Position numbers and translations under genes: made by a program. From CAYSFW01 sp050329935 (GTDB taxonomy: Bacteria; Pseudomonadota; Gammaproteobacteria; UWMA-0217): a stretch of 64,000 nt of DNA. Shown here in pieces: positions 26,463-34,991 of the stretch (the stretch's first letter is position 1; every line of letters begins with the position of its first letter). The DNA is taken from positions 13,870-77,869 of the forward strand of contig JBHJOI010000015.1 of NCBI GenBank assembly GCA_050329935.1, written 5' to 3'. A model generated the notes under the pieces. The model was not told the DNA's origin, searched no databases, and was given only the letters and a program-made list of their open reading frames with translations.

Positions 26463-27640
26463 TCGGTTTCGCGCGCGTCGAAGCCCAGCGTGTCGAGGTT
26501 ATTTTGATCGTGCAGAAATCCTTCGATGGGCGCGCGTTCGATCACCCAGTTCGTGGTAGTCAGAAATACCGGCTGGCGCAGTTGTCGATTCCAGCCACGG
26601 AACGATAGCGGATAACCCTTGAAGCCATCGAGCACGATCTGCTCGCCCAGTATAAAATCCCGCAACGGACCGAACTCGGTCGACTCGGTGCGCTGCAGCG
26701 CTTCCGCGATCGCTTTGGTCGCCATCCACGCGGCCCAATCGTACTGGGTCATCCACCGTTGCGCGTGCTTCTGGAAGCGACCGTTCAACTGTGGCGCGCC
26801 ATGGCGATCCCAGGCCCAACTCCAGCCATCGGCGACCAACCCCGCGCTGCCAACCACCGGACGTGGCAACTGGGTGTGATAAGGCACTTCGCGCGCGAAC
26901 TCACCATCGCTATCGAGCACCACCACCACATCATGGCGAGCACCCGAGGTGAGCAGCGCGATGTTGTTCTGGTTGCGTTGGCGGGGATCGCGTCCGAGCG
27001 TGAACGGCTTGCGCTCCGCCACCTTCAAGCCGAAGCGCTTCGCGGCGCGGTCGAACGCGCGACCGAGCGCCGCGTCATCTTCGAGTGGTCCTTGCAGAAC
27101 CAACACATCGCGCCATTTTTTCGAAACCAGGAACTGCGCGAGCGCGTCCATCCGCATTGCATGACTCGGGAGCACGTGCAGCAGATTGCCCTGACAGGAC
27201 TTTTGCCGCAGCTCATCATCCGGCGCGCTGAGATTGAACAACAACACGTCCTGACCCTTGGTTGCACTCGCCAAGGCCTTGACCGCGGCACCGGGCACAT
27301 CCAGCAACACTAGGTCCACGCCTTCGTCACGCAGCGTCTTCAAGGCTGCCGTCAGAGCCGCATCGTCTGCCACGGTGTGACGTCGCAACTCGATGCGAAT
27401 CCCAAGCGCCGCGGTGGCGAAACGCGCGTCGCGCAACGCGACTTCGGCACCCGCGAACGGCCTGCCCCATGGCTGTGCTTGCAAGCGCGCCTCAATCCGC
27501 TTGTCCTTGTAACGTTGATCGGATTCCAGCTCGAGATAGCCGATCGAGAATACCTTTTCGGACGCCGCGCTTACATCGGTAGCCGCGATCAATGCAAGCA
27601 CCACGCCCAGCCAAAGTAATTGCGCGATTCGATCAGTCAT
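26444..27640 (-). CDS. periplasmic binding protein of PQQ-associated ABC transporter (PedB/LutA-like)
   Basis: Protein of 398 residues with a signal peptide (hydrophobic LLWLGVVLALIAATDVSA, cleavage near AASEK). The mature part has a type I binding-protein layout with FSIGYLELESDQRYKDKRIE near the start, typical of the PQQ-dependent-alcohol-dehydrogenase-associated family (TIGR03863 type). LutA-like proteins are reported to act in lanthanide import in methylotrophs; the ligand here is inferred from context. The start overlaps the end of the beta-propeller gene by eight bases and the stop overlaps the permease start, so the genes are translationally coupled. Confidence 0.87.
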   Translation of the reverse strand: MTDRIAQLLWLGVVLALIAATDVSAASEKVFSIGYLELESDQRYKDKRIEARLQAQPWGRPFAGAEVALRDARFATAALGIRIELRRHTVADDAALTAALKTLRDEGVDLVLLDVPGAAVKALASATKGQDVLLFNLSAPDDELRQKSCQGNLLHVLPSHAMRMDALAQFLVSKKWRDVLVLQGPLEDDAALGRAFDRAAKRFGLKVAERKPFTLGRDPRQRNQNNIALLTSGARHDVVVVLDSDGEFAREVPYHTQLPRPVVGSAGLVADGWSWAWDRHGAPQLNGRFQKHAQRWMTQYDWAAWMATKAIAEALQRTESTEFGPLRDFILGEQIVLDGFKGYPLSFRGWNRQLRQPVFLTTTNWVIERAPIEGFLHDQNNLDTLGFDARETECGIAP

Positions 27641-28640
27641 CGATCAATACCCCATACGGCACTCGCCCGACCGGGACCGAGCGTTTGACCTTGCGGGTCG
27701 CGGTCTCGACCACGGATAGGTCATCGCTCTTGCCGTTGGTGACATATAGCGCTTGCTCATCGCGACTCAACGCCAAGCCCCAGGCGCGGTTGCCCACGAG
27801 CACGTAATCCAGCGTCTTGCGCGAGGCGACATCGACCACCGCGACCCGGTTGGCGCCACCCAGGGTCACATACGCGGTTTTGCCATCGCGGGTCATGACC
27901 ATATCGACCGGCGTAATGTCCTCTGGGCGAAAACCCTTCGGCTCGAAACGGATTTCCTCGACGACCTTGTCGTTCGCAACGTCGATGATCGAGACCGAAC
28001 CGCTGACTTCGTTGCTCACCCATAACGCGCGTCCATCGGGTGTCAACGCGAAACGACGCGGACGGTTACCGACAACGATGTTCGCGGTCACCTGCCAATT
28101 ATCCGTGGCAACCACATGCACGACATTCGCGACTTCCGACGCGACGTAGACCTTTTGACCATCGGGATGCGCGAGCACGCCCTCGGGTTCCTCGCCAACC
28201 TCGACCTCGGCGATCTTAGACTTTGACGCCAAGTCATAGACCGTCATCAAGCCATCGTCCTCGTTCGCGACGTACATCAGCTTGCCGTCGTGGCTGAGAT
28301 CGAAACGCTCGGGATCGTCCCCAACCTCAATCTGGCCCACCACGGCGAGTGTTACGAGGTCGATGATGTCGATGCGGTGGCTATCGCCACAGGCGACATA
28401 GATCTGCTTGCGGTCCGGGCTGAACATCATGCCGCGCGGCCGGTCGCCGGTGGCAATATCCTTGACCTTGTCGAGTGACTTGCCATCGAGTACCGTCACG
28501 ACATGGTCCTTTTCACTGCTGACGAATATTCGTCCGCTACCCTGCGCGAAGCCGCTGGATAGGCCAAAAACCCAGATAACGACGCCGATCGCCCACGGCA
28601 AGACCCAACGCCCGCGTGAAGATACCCAGTAACCATTCAT
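27633..28640 (-). CDS. YVTN beta-propeller protein, PQQ-associated (PedA2-like)
   Basis: Protein of 335 residues with a signal peptide ending near GFAQG. The mature protein is a seven-bladed propeller: repeated units of about 42 residues such as GDRPRGMMFSPDRKQIYVAC, GDDPERFDLSHDGKLMYVAN and GEEPEGVLAHPDGQKVYVAS. This matches the propeller of PQQ-dependent catabolism clusters (TIGR03866 type). It is probably periplasmic and could deliver ligand to, or stabilise, the binding protein or a quinoprotein; that is inference. The ATG overlaps the stop of the ATPase gene (ATGA). Confidence 0.9.
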   Translation of the reverse strand: MNGYWVSSRGRWVLPWAIGVVIWVFGLSSGFAQGSGRIFVSSEKDHVVTVLDGKSLDKVKDIATGDRPRGMMFSPDRKQIYVACGDSHRIDIIDLVTLAVVGQIEVGDDPERFDLSHDGKLMYVANEDDGLMTVYDLASKSKIAEVEVGEEPEGVLAHPDGQKVYVASEVANVVHVVATDNWQVTANIVVGNRPRRFALTPDGRALWVSNEVSGSVSIIDVANDKVVEEIRFEPKGFRPEDITPVDMVMTRDGKTAYVTLGGANRVAVVDVASRKTLDYVLVGNRAWGLALSRDEQALYVTNGKSDDLSVVETATRKVKRSVPVGRVPYGVLIDD

Positions 28641-29416
28641 ACCGATTCGCCCTCCAACTGAGTCGCATCGCCGGTAAGCGCCATGAACGCATCCGCCAGG
28701 GTTGCCGCGCCGGTCAGACGCAGCATCTCCGCCGGGGTCGTTAAACGCATGACCCGGCCCCTATTCAACAATACCACCTGATTCGCATGTTCCACTTCAT
28801 CGACGAGATGAGTGGTCCATAACACACCAAGCCGACGCTCCTGACACAACGACCTCACGTACCCCACCAACATGCGTCGCGAGGCCGGATCAAGACCGAC
28901 GGTCGCCTCGTCCATCAACAGGATGCGCGGTTGATGCAACAACGCGCGCGCGAGTTCGACCTTGCGCCGGTTACCACCGCTCAAGGTTCGGCACACCGAA
29001 TGCACGGTATCGCCAATGCCCAAGCGATCCAGCTCGGCGGCGATGCGCGAGTTGGCAAGGTGTCGTGGCATCCCGTGCAAACGGGTGTGAAAGCGCAGGT
29101 TCGCGCCGACCGTGAGATCGAGATCAAGGGTAGGCTGCTGGAACACGACACCAATATCGGCCAGTACGCGCACCATTTCGCGCCGAATATCGAGGCCCTC
29201 GACTTCAATCCGCCCCGCGTCGGCAACGAACAAGCCGGTGAGCAACTGAAACAACGTCGTTTTACCGGCGCCATTCGGCCCCAGCAAGGCGCAGAACTCG
29301 CCCGCGCGTACGTCGAAACTGACACCATCGAGGGCCTTGACCGTGCCATAGGATTTGCTCACGCCGTCGATCGCGAGCACCCGATCATCTGTTGCGCGCG
29401 CGCGGGATTCACCCAT
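28637..29416 (-). CDS. ABC transporter ATPase, PQQ-associated (PedA1/LutE-like)
   Basis: About 259 residues. Walker A is GPNGAGKTTLFQ, the signature LSGGNRRKVELARALLHQP, and Walker B ILLMDEATVGLD, then the H-loop WTTHLVDEV. This is the DrrA/NodI-like ATPase type that pairs with ABC-2 permeases, and it matches the TIGR03864 type of PQQ clusters. The start at 29416 has GGAGG eight bases upstream and overlaps the previous ATPase gene by eight bases; a longer frame opens at 29515 but lies within that gene. It should power the permease encoded two genes downstream. Confidence 0.88.
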   Translation of the reverse strand: MGESRARATDDRVLAIDGVSKSYGTVKALDGVSFDVRAGEFCALLGPNGAGKTTLFQLLTGLFVADAGRIEVEGLDIRREMVRVLADIGVVFQQPTLDLDLTVGANLRFHTRLHGMPRHLANSRIAAELDRLGIGDTVHSVCRTLSGGNRRKVELARALLHQPRILLMDEATVGLDPASRRMLVGYVRSLCQERRLGVLWTTHLVDEVEHANQVVLLNRGRVMRLTTPAEMLRLTGAATLADAFMALTGDATQLEGESV

Positions 29417-30227
29417 TTGGTCGGCCTCCGCCGAGGACAACCGGCGCGCGGCGGGGCGACTCCTCCTCGGAACATCCTGATAGCAAATCGGGGTGGCGCC
29501 ACAGCAGCTCGTCATGCAATGCGTTGATCGAAGGGCTTTCGAGTGCCCTGGGTCGCGGCAGTGCCACGGTGAAATCGAGCACCGCGCGGGCCGGACGACT
29601 GCTGAGAAAGATCACGCGGTCTGCCAGCGCGAGCGCCTCGCGCAAGCTGTGGGTTACAAACAATACGATCGACTGTGTCTCGCTCCAAAGCGTGAGCAAT
29701 AATCCACGCAGGAAATTCGCGGTCGGCGCATCCAGCGATTGAAACGGTTCATCCATCAATAGCAATCTGGGCTCGACCGCGAACGCCCGCGCCAGCGCGA
29801 CGCGACGCTGCATGCCGCCGGACAATTGTCCCGGAAATGCGGCCGTGAACTCCGTGAGGCCCACTTGCTCAACCAACGCCGCGGCTTTCTCGCGTGCGGC
29901 GCGGTCGCGTCCCAGCACCAGCTGGATGTTGTCGAATACGGAAAGCCAAGGCATCAGGCGCGAGTCCTGAAACAGAAAACCGATCCGCTGCGTGGTCGCA
30001 CGGCCATGTTGAATCGCTTCGCCCTCCAGCAATACTTCGCCGTCAAAATCGGAATCGATGCCCGATACCGTATTCAACAACGTCGTCTTACCCGCCCCCG
30101 AGGGCCCAACGATCGCGACGAACTCGCCCCGATCGGCGTGAAACGTCAGCCCGTCGATCGCAACGACCTGGTTACGGCGATAAACCTTACGTGCGATCGA
30201 AACCTGCAACCCGCGCATTAGCGCCAC
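29409..30227 (-). CDS. ABC transporter ATPase, SsuB/NrtD-like
   Basis: Protein of 272 residues. Walker A is VGPSGAGKTTLLNT, Q-loop FLFQDSRLMPWLSV, signature LSGGMQRRVALARAFAVEP, Walker B LLLMDEPFQSLD. The Q-loop sequence (LMPWLSV) is typical of nitrate/sulfonate/taurine transporters. Its C-terminus runs on for about 35 polar residues. Third gene of the seven-gene operon; it overlaps the permease gene by ten bases. Substrate unknown. It is paired with the TauC/SsuC-like permease and NMT1-type binding protein encoded just upstream. Confidence 0.9.
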   Translation of the reverse strand: MALMRGLQVSIARKVYRRNQVVAIDGLTFHADRGEFVAIVGPSGAGKTTLLNTVSGIDSDFDGEVLLEGEAIQHGRATTQRIGFLFQDSRLMPWLSVFDNIQLVLGRDRAAREKAAALVEQVGLTEFTAAFPGQLSGGMQRRVALARAFAVEPRLLLMDEPFQSLDAPTANFLRGLLLTLWSETQSIVLFVTHSLREALALADRVIFLSSRPARAVLDFTVALPRPRALESPSINALHDELLWRHPDLLSGCSEEESPRRAPVVLGGGRPNG

Positions 30228-30976
30228 CGCGATAGTCTACGTTCCAGCGGGCGCACCAGCGCCGCCTCGACGACCAGGATCACGGCTGCAAATGCCAGCG
30301 TATAGGCCAAAATGCCGCGTATATCGAAAAACTGAAAAAACGTATTGAGCTGAAACCCAACCCCGTCGGAGCGTCCGAGAAGTTCCACCACCAGCACGAT
30401 TTTCCAGATAAGCGCCAGTCCGTTACGACCCGCGGCGACCAGGTAGGGATAAAGCTGCGGCAGGTATACCTTCGTCAAGGTATCGCGACGTGAAAGGCGA
30501 TAGACACTGGCGACTTCCATCAAGCGTCGATCGATCGCGCGAGCGCCTTCCCGCACCGTCACTATCACGGTCGGAATCTTGTTCACGGCCACGGCGACAA
30601 TTGCCGCGACCTCGGTGAGGCCGAACCAGATGTAACACAAAATAATCGTGACCAGCGCCGGAATGTTTAAACCAAGCACCAAAATGCCGTCGAGCGCGGC
30701 GTCCCATTTTCGATTGGAACCCATCAACATCCCAACCGCGGTGCCGATGGCCATCGCCAGCGCGAACGCCACCGCAACGCGCATCAGGGTCAGGCCCAGG
30801 TGATAAAGCAAGCCCCCGTCGGTGAGGTGTTCCCATCCGCTCGCCACGACTTCGAGCGGTGTCGGCAACACGGGGCTCGCCAGCACCATCGCCAAAATTT
30901 GCCATACGACAATCAGCCCCAGGAGCGAAAGCCCACGTAGCGCATCGTGCGGACGTTCGTTGAGCGCGACCGTCAT
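30218..30976 (-). CDS. ABC transporter permease, SsuC/TauC-like
   Basis: About 252 residues with six membrane helices. The coupling-helix region reads EGARAIDRRLMEVASVYRLS, followed by LPQLYPYLVAAGRNGLALIW, the family EAA-type loop. This is the BPD_transp_1 permease of the nitrate/sulfonate/taurine class. The ATG at 30976 overlaps the stop of the binding-protein gene (ATGA); an in-frame ATG three codons earlier is also possible. Its partner genes lie on either side. Confidence 0.9.
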   Translation of the reverse strand: MTVALNERPHDALRGLSLLGLIVVWQILAMVLASPVLPTPLEVVASGWEHLTDGGLLYHLGLTLMRVAVAFALAMAIGTAVGMLMGSNRKWDAALDGILVLGLNIPALVTIILCYIWFGLTEVAAIVAVAVNKIPTVIVTVREGARAIDRRLMEVASVYRLSRRDTLTKVYLPQLYPYLVAAGRNGLALIWKIVLVVELLGRSDGVGFQLNTFFQFFDIRGILAYTLAFAAVILVVEAALVRPLERRLSRWR

Positions 30977-31992
30977 CCCTCGCACGGCGGGTAACCACTA
31001 TCCTTCCAGAACGTGCCGGGCGCGATCTGCGTTTGTTTGCCGACGAGTTCCGCACCACCCTCCTCAGCCAGGATTCCGAATATCACCGCCGATGCGTCGA
31101 CTTCAGCGGCACCAAAACAATCGATGACGCTAGCGCGATAAGCCTCCCGCAGCGCGTGCGCGGTCGCATCGTTTTCGGCCTTCAATAGCGGCTTTATCCG
31201 TAGCCACTCCGCGTCGGATTCCGCCAGCAGGCGCTTGGCGGCATTCGCGGCACGCAGAAATCGAGCCAGTGTGTCGCCATTTTCACGCGCCCAGCGCTCG
31301 CGAAAAACCCAACCGACCAACGGTAATTTTCGCTCGACACCGAGTGCGCGTACCACGTCGTCGACCGCCAGCAACGGCCTGAAGCCAGCCGCCTCCAGAC
31401 GCGCGTTGTAGTGCCAATAATTCAGCACAGCGGGAATTTCGCCACGTAACGCAAGTTCGTTCAGCAATGGCGGCGCGCCAAAGCTCGGCGCGGCGAACTT
31501 CGCGACATCCTCACCCAAGGCCTTGCGACTGTAGGCCCGCACCAACAACCAGCTCTTGTCGACCGGGCCGCCGGCCACGCCGACGCGCTTGCCGCGCAAA
31601 TCAGCGAGTGTGTCGATCCCGGCATCGCCACGCACGACGATCGCGCCGGTTAGCCCAGAGGCCGGTACGAAAGTGTAATCCAGCCCCTCGCCGCGCTGCC
31701 GGGTGACCCACAGCCAATCGGTCACGATCAGGTCGACCGCGCCACCCTGAATCGCCACATGCGTCGCGCTTTTGGAAGCCAAGGGCACAACCTCCAGCCG
31801 CACGCCCTCTCGCTCGTCGAGCTTATGGTGCTGAAGAACGTCCAACTCCCAGTTGACCGTGCCGAAATTCAACACACCCACACGCAGCGCCGATTGCGCC
31901 GCCTGAGCCATCCCTACCGATAGCAACAGGCAGAGGAATACCAGCCTTCGGCATTGTATCAAGGTCGTCCGTCGCGGAGACTTGGCCATCAT
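30973..31992 (-). CDS. NMT1/SsuA-like periplasmic binding protein
   Basis: About 339 residues with a signal peptide (RRLVFLCLLLSVGMAQAAQS). The mature part is an NMT1/TauA-like domain: ALRVGVLNFGTVNWELDVLQ, QGGAVDLIVTDWLWV, DLRGKRVGVAGGPVDKSWLL. It binds a small ligand that cannot be read from sequence; relatives bind aliphatic sulfonates, thiamine precursors or nitrate-like compounds, and similar genes accompany PQQ/alcohol-oxidation clusters. First gene of the seven-gene operon. The start is one of two adjacent ATGs (31992 or 31989); the longer frame to 32067 is less likely. Confidence 0.85.
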   Translation of the reverse strand: MMAKSPRRTTLIQCRRLVFLCLLLSVGMAQAAQSALRVGVLNFGTVNWELDVLQHHKLDEREGVRLEVVPLASKSATHVAIQGGAVDLIVTDWLWVTRQRGEGLDYTFVPASGLTGAIVVRGDAGIDTLADLRGKRVGVAGGPVDKSWLLVRAYSRKALGEDVAKFAAPSFGAPPLLNELALRGEIPAVLNYWHYNARLEAAGFRPLLAVDDVVRALGVERKLPLVGWVFRERWARENGDTLARFLRAANAAKRLLAESDAEWLRIKPLLKAENDATAHALREAYRASVIDCFGAAEVDASAVIFGILAEEGGAELVGKQTQIAPGTFWKDSGYPPCEG

Positions 31993-32180
31993 AAACACTC
32001 GCAGGTACGCTTGGCGTAGGTATTGATCCACACTTCGAAAGTATAGGAATACGCGTCGCGCGGACACGCCAACACGGCTGGCGCGGGAAAAAATCCCAGC
32101 ATGAGCGCGTCCTTCAGTGTTACCTTCCTACGAATACGCTCGCACAATCTGGCACTTACTCAAACGCTCAACGCTCACGC

Positions 32181-33587
32181 ATGCAGGAACATGTCCTGTT
32201 CGTCACCGGAAAACTCGCCGAAAAAAGCCTGCGACGAGTGCTGGAATCCATACGCCCCACGCCATTCACCTGGGAGGTCCGGCAGCTCGGCGTCAGCGTT
32301 GCCGCGCTCATGACCACTGAAATGATCGGACGTCGCCTTGATGCACTCGCGGGCGTCGATCGCTTGATCATTCCGGGGCGTTGCCGCGGTGACATTGCCG
32401 CCCTGAGCATGCAAATCGGCATTCCGACCGAACGCGGCCCCGAGGAACTCAAGGACTTGCCCGCCTACTTCGGCAAAGCGGGAAGACCGATCGACCTGTC
32501 ACGTTTCGACATCCGAATTTTCGCCGAGATCGTTGACGCACCGGAGCGCGAGGTCGATGCCATCGTGTCGCGCGCCGAATACTACCGGCGCAACGGCGCC
32601 GACGTGATCGACCTTGGATGTCTACCGAGTACCCCGTTTCCACACCTGGAACTCGCGGTGCACGCACTGAAGGAGCGCGGATTTCAGGTCAGTGTGGACT
32701 CTCTACGCACGGACGACCTGTTGCGCGGCGCGCGCGCCGGCGCCGATTATTTGCTGAGCTTGAATGAAGACACGCTCTGGGTCGCCGCCGAGGTCGATGC
32801 GACACCGATTCTGATTCCGCGTGCACCCGGAGATTTGAACTCGTTGTTTCGCGCAATCGAGGCCTGCGTTTCTAACAATCGTGCATGCCTTGCCGACCCC
32901 GTGCTCGACCCGATTCACGCTGGATTCACCGCGTCACTATTGCGCTATCACGCGGTGCGCGAACGCTATCCTGAAGTCGAAATATTGATGGGCATTGGCA
33001 ACCTGACCGAACTCACACATGCCGATAGCGCCGGCGTCAATACCGTAATGCTCGGAATCATGTCCGAACTCGGGATTCGAAATCTGCTGACAACCGAGGT
33101 CAGCCCGCACTGCCGATGCGCGATACGCGAGGCCGATCTCGCCCGGCGCATCGTTTACGCCGCGCGCGCCGAGGAGTCGCCACCGCGGCATATCGACGAC
33201 GGATTGATGGCTTTGCACGAGCGCAAGCCATTTCCGTTTTCGCCTCAGGAGATTGATGAACTCGCCGCCGCGGTCAAAGATCGAAACTACCGAATCCACG
33301 CAAGTGACCAAGGCATACATTTATTCAATCGCGACGGCATACATCTCGGCGACGATCCCTATGCGCTCTATCCATCGATCGACGTTGCCGGCGATGTTGG
33401 ACATGCCTTCTACCTCGGGGTGGAACTGGCACGGGCTCAAATCGCCGTCCAACTCGGCAAACGCTACACTCAAGATGAGCCGTTAAGCTGGGGGTGCGCT
33501 GTCGAGCGCGCGGCCGAGGACATCACCCAACTGAAACCACTGGGCCCGACGCTGCACACCCGAAAACATTCATCCAAACCCGTTTAA
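32181..33587 (+). CDS. DUF6513 dihydropteroate-synthase-like protein
   Basis: Protein of 468 residues. The N-terminal 110 residues (VLFVTGKLAEKSLRRVLESI; VDRLIIPGRCRGD) match DUF6513. Residues from about 120 to 330 resemble the dihydropteroate synthase TIM barrel: RAEYYRRNGADVIDLGC, FQVSVDSLRTDDLLRGARAG, then GADYLLSLN. Such proteins occur in organisms that make tetrahydromethanopterin, both archaea and methylotrophic bacteria, and are presumed to act in that cofactor's synthesis. Gene neighbours (DUF447 and MfnB-like) support this. It is divergent from the double ABC operon, with a 188-base shared upstream region. The ribosome-binding site is weak. Confidence 0.85.
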   Translation: MQEHVLFVTGKLAEKSLRRVLESIRPTPFTWEVRQLGVSVAALMTTEMIGRRLDALAGVDRLIIPGRCRGDIAALSMQIGIPTERGPEELKDLPAYFGKAGRPIDLSRFDIRIFAEIVDAPEREVDAIVSRAEYYRRNGADVIDLGCLPSTPFPHLELAVHALKERGFQVSVDSLRTDDLLRGARAGADYLLSLNEDTLWVAAEVDATPILIPRAPGDLNSLFRAIEACVSNNRACLADPVLDPIHAGFTASLLRYHAVRERYPEVEILMGIGNLTELTHADSAGVNTVMLGIMSELGIRNLLTTEVSPHCRCAIREADLARRIVYAARAEESPPRHIDDGLMALHERKPFPFSPQEIDELAAAVKDRNYRIHASDQGIHLFNRDGIHLGDDPYALYPSIDVAGDVGHAFYLGVELARAQIAVQLGKRYTQDEPLSWGCAVERAAEDITQLKPLGPTLHTRKHSSKPV

Positions 33588-33593
33588 TCACCC

Positions 33594-34157
33594 ATGCCAT
33601 TCATACGCGAATGCATTATCACTACCTACCGACATGACGGCAGCGCACATGTAGCGCCGATGGGCGTGCATGTGCTCGAAGACTCGCTGATGGTCGCGCC
33701 GTTTAAGCCCTCGACAACACTCGATAATCTTCAGCGCGACGGCGTTGCAGTGATCAACCAGACCGATGATGTGCGCGTTTACGCGGGTTGCGTGACCGGC
33801 CGCCGCGACTGGCCGACACATCCCGCGGAGATTCTCAACGCACCAAGGCTGGCCGACTGCCTGGCACACACGGAGATTGCGGTCGACCACATCGAGGACG
33901 ACGTTCTACGTCCGCGCTTTTATTGTCGAATCGTCCATCAGGCCAATCACCACCCATTTCAAGGATACAACCGAGCGCAAGCCGCCGTGATCGAGGCCGC
34001 GATTCTTGCGACGCGACTCGGCATGCTGGAGCGCGAAAAAATCGTCCGCGAGATCCAATACCTTAGTATCGCGATTGAAAGAACCGCCGGTCCGTTAGAG
34101 CTCGAGGCCTGGGAGTGGCTGATGCAGGTGATGACCGCGTATCGAGGCGCGGTATGA
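33594..34157 (+). CDS. DUF447 family protein (methanopterin-linked)
   Basis: Protein of 187 residues. FIRECIITTYRHDGSAHVAP and the later TDDVRVYAGCVTGRRDWP fit DUF447, a flavin-reductase-like split-barrel family found in methanogens and in bacteria with tetrahydromethanopterin-linked C1 metabolism. The exact reaction is not known. It starts six bases after the DUF6513 stop and its own stop overlaps the MfnB-like start (ATGA), so the three genes form one tight operon. Confidence 0.85.
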   Translation: MPFIRECIITTYRHDGSAHVAPMGVHVLEDSLMVAPFKPSTTLDNLQRDGVAVINQTDDVRVYAGCVTGRRDWPTHPAEILNAPRLADCLAHTEIAVDHIEDDVLRPRFYCRIVHQANHHPFQGYNRAQAAVIEAAILATRLGMLEREKIVREIQYLSIAIERTAGPLELEAWEWLMQVMTAYRGAV

Positions 34158-34885
34158 CGGGTTTGCTGGCGAGCGTCTCCAGCGCGGACGAAGCCAAGAT
34201 CGCATTGCGCGGTCGCGCCGATATCATCGACTTCAAAGATCCGCTATCGGGAGCGCTCGGCTCACTGCCAACCGCGAATGTGCGCGCCGGTGTCGAATCC
34301 GTTGCCGGTGTCGTGCCAACCAGTGCCACGGTGGGAGATCACTCGATACGCGCTCTCGAGACACTTATCAAATCAATCGAGGTGACCGCGAGTACCGGCG
34401 TCGATTATATCAAGTTCGGGCTCCTCGACGCGGACACAACGAGCCTAACAGCGCTTGCCACGATATTGCCGTCGGTAACCCGGCGCCATCGCCTCGTCGC
34501 CGTTCTATTCGCTGACCGACACCATGAAATCGCGTGGATACCAATACTGGCCGATGCCGGTTGCATCGGCGTCATGCTCGATACGGCGACTAAATCCCGC
34601 AGAGACTTGCTGTCCGGCATCGGTCGAAACGCATTACGCCAATTCGTCGCGGTGGCAAAGCAGCGACAACTCCTGGTCGGACTCGCGGGGGGACTCAAAG
34701 CAGTTGATATTTCAGCGCTCGCCGAGTTGCAACCGGATTACCTCGGCTTTCGATCCGCGCTTTGCTCGCATGGCGAGCGCACCCAAGCGCTTGAACCCCG
34801 GGCGTTGGCGAACATACGCGACATCATCGACAAATGTAACGGCGCAAAACTACCAATACGCCCCACCTACCTAAGCGTAACATAA
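34154..34885 (+). CDS. mfnB: (5-formylfuran-3-yl)methyl phosphate synthase, MfnB-like
   Basis: About 243 residues. MTGLLASVSSADEAKIAL, ADIIDFKDPLSGALGSLP and GVDYIKFGLLD are the conserved segments of the MfnB (former DUF556) family, including lysines in DFKDP and YIKFG that correspond to Schiff-base or active-site lysines. MfnB joins two glyceraldehyde-3-phosphate molecules to form the furan precursor of methanofuran, a C1 carrier used for formaldehyde oxidation in methylotrophs. The ATG at 34154 overlaps the DUF447 stop. Identity firm at family level; the reaction is taken from the archaeal enzyme. Confidence 0.87.
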   Translation: MTGLLASVSSADEAKIALRGRADIIDFKDPLSGALGSLPTANVRAGVESVAGVVPTSATVGDHSIRALETLIKSIEVTASTGVDYIKFGLLDADTTSLTALATILPSVTRRHRLVAVLFADRHHEIAWIPILADAGCIGVMLDTATKSRRDLLSGIGRNALRQFVAVAKQRQLLVGLAGGLKAVDISALAELQPDYLGFRSALCSHGERTQALEPRALANIRDIIDKCNGAKLPIRPTYLSVT

Positions 34886-34902
34886 GCGCTTTCAGACAAA
34901 CC

Positions 34903-34917
34903 TAGCCCGAAGGGCTA
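34903..34917. repeat. perfect hairpin between convergent genes
   Basis: TAGCCC-gaa-GGGCTA. A second hairpin, CCCGG-cacct-CCGGG, follows about 40 bases later. Neither has a T-run, so they may shield 3' ends of the convergent mfnB and polymerase transcripts or end them weakly. Confidence 0.4.
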
Positions 34918-34991
34918 ATACTTGGATGCACCTTTACCGAGAGCACCTCCCGGCACCTCCGGGAACACCGAATCGCGGACTCGACCCGTCG

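Noticed and set aside
32150..32164. TGGCAC as a second sigma-54 site before the DUF6513 gene
   Set aside because: The -12 GC is missing at the required distance.
34903..34962. Two hairpins as an intrinsic terminator
   Set aside because: Good stems but no T-run on either strand; kept only as a hairpin feature.
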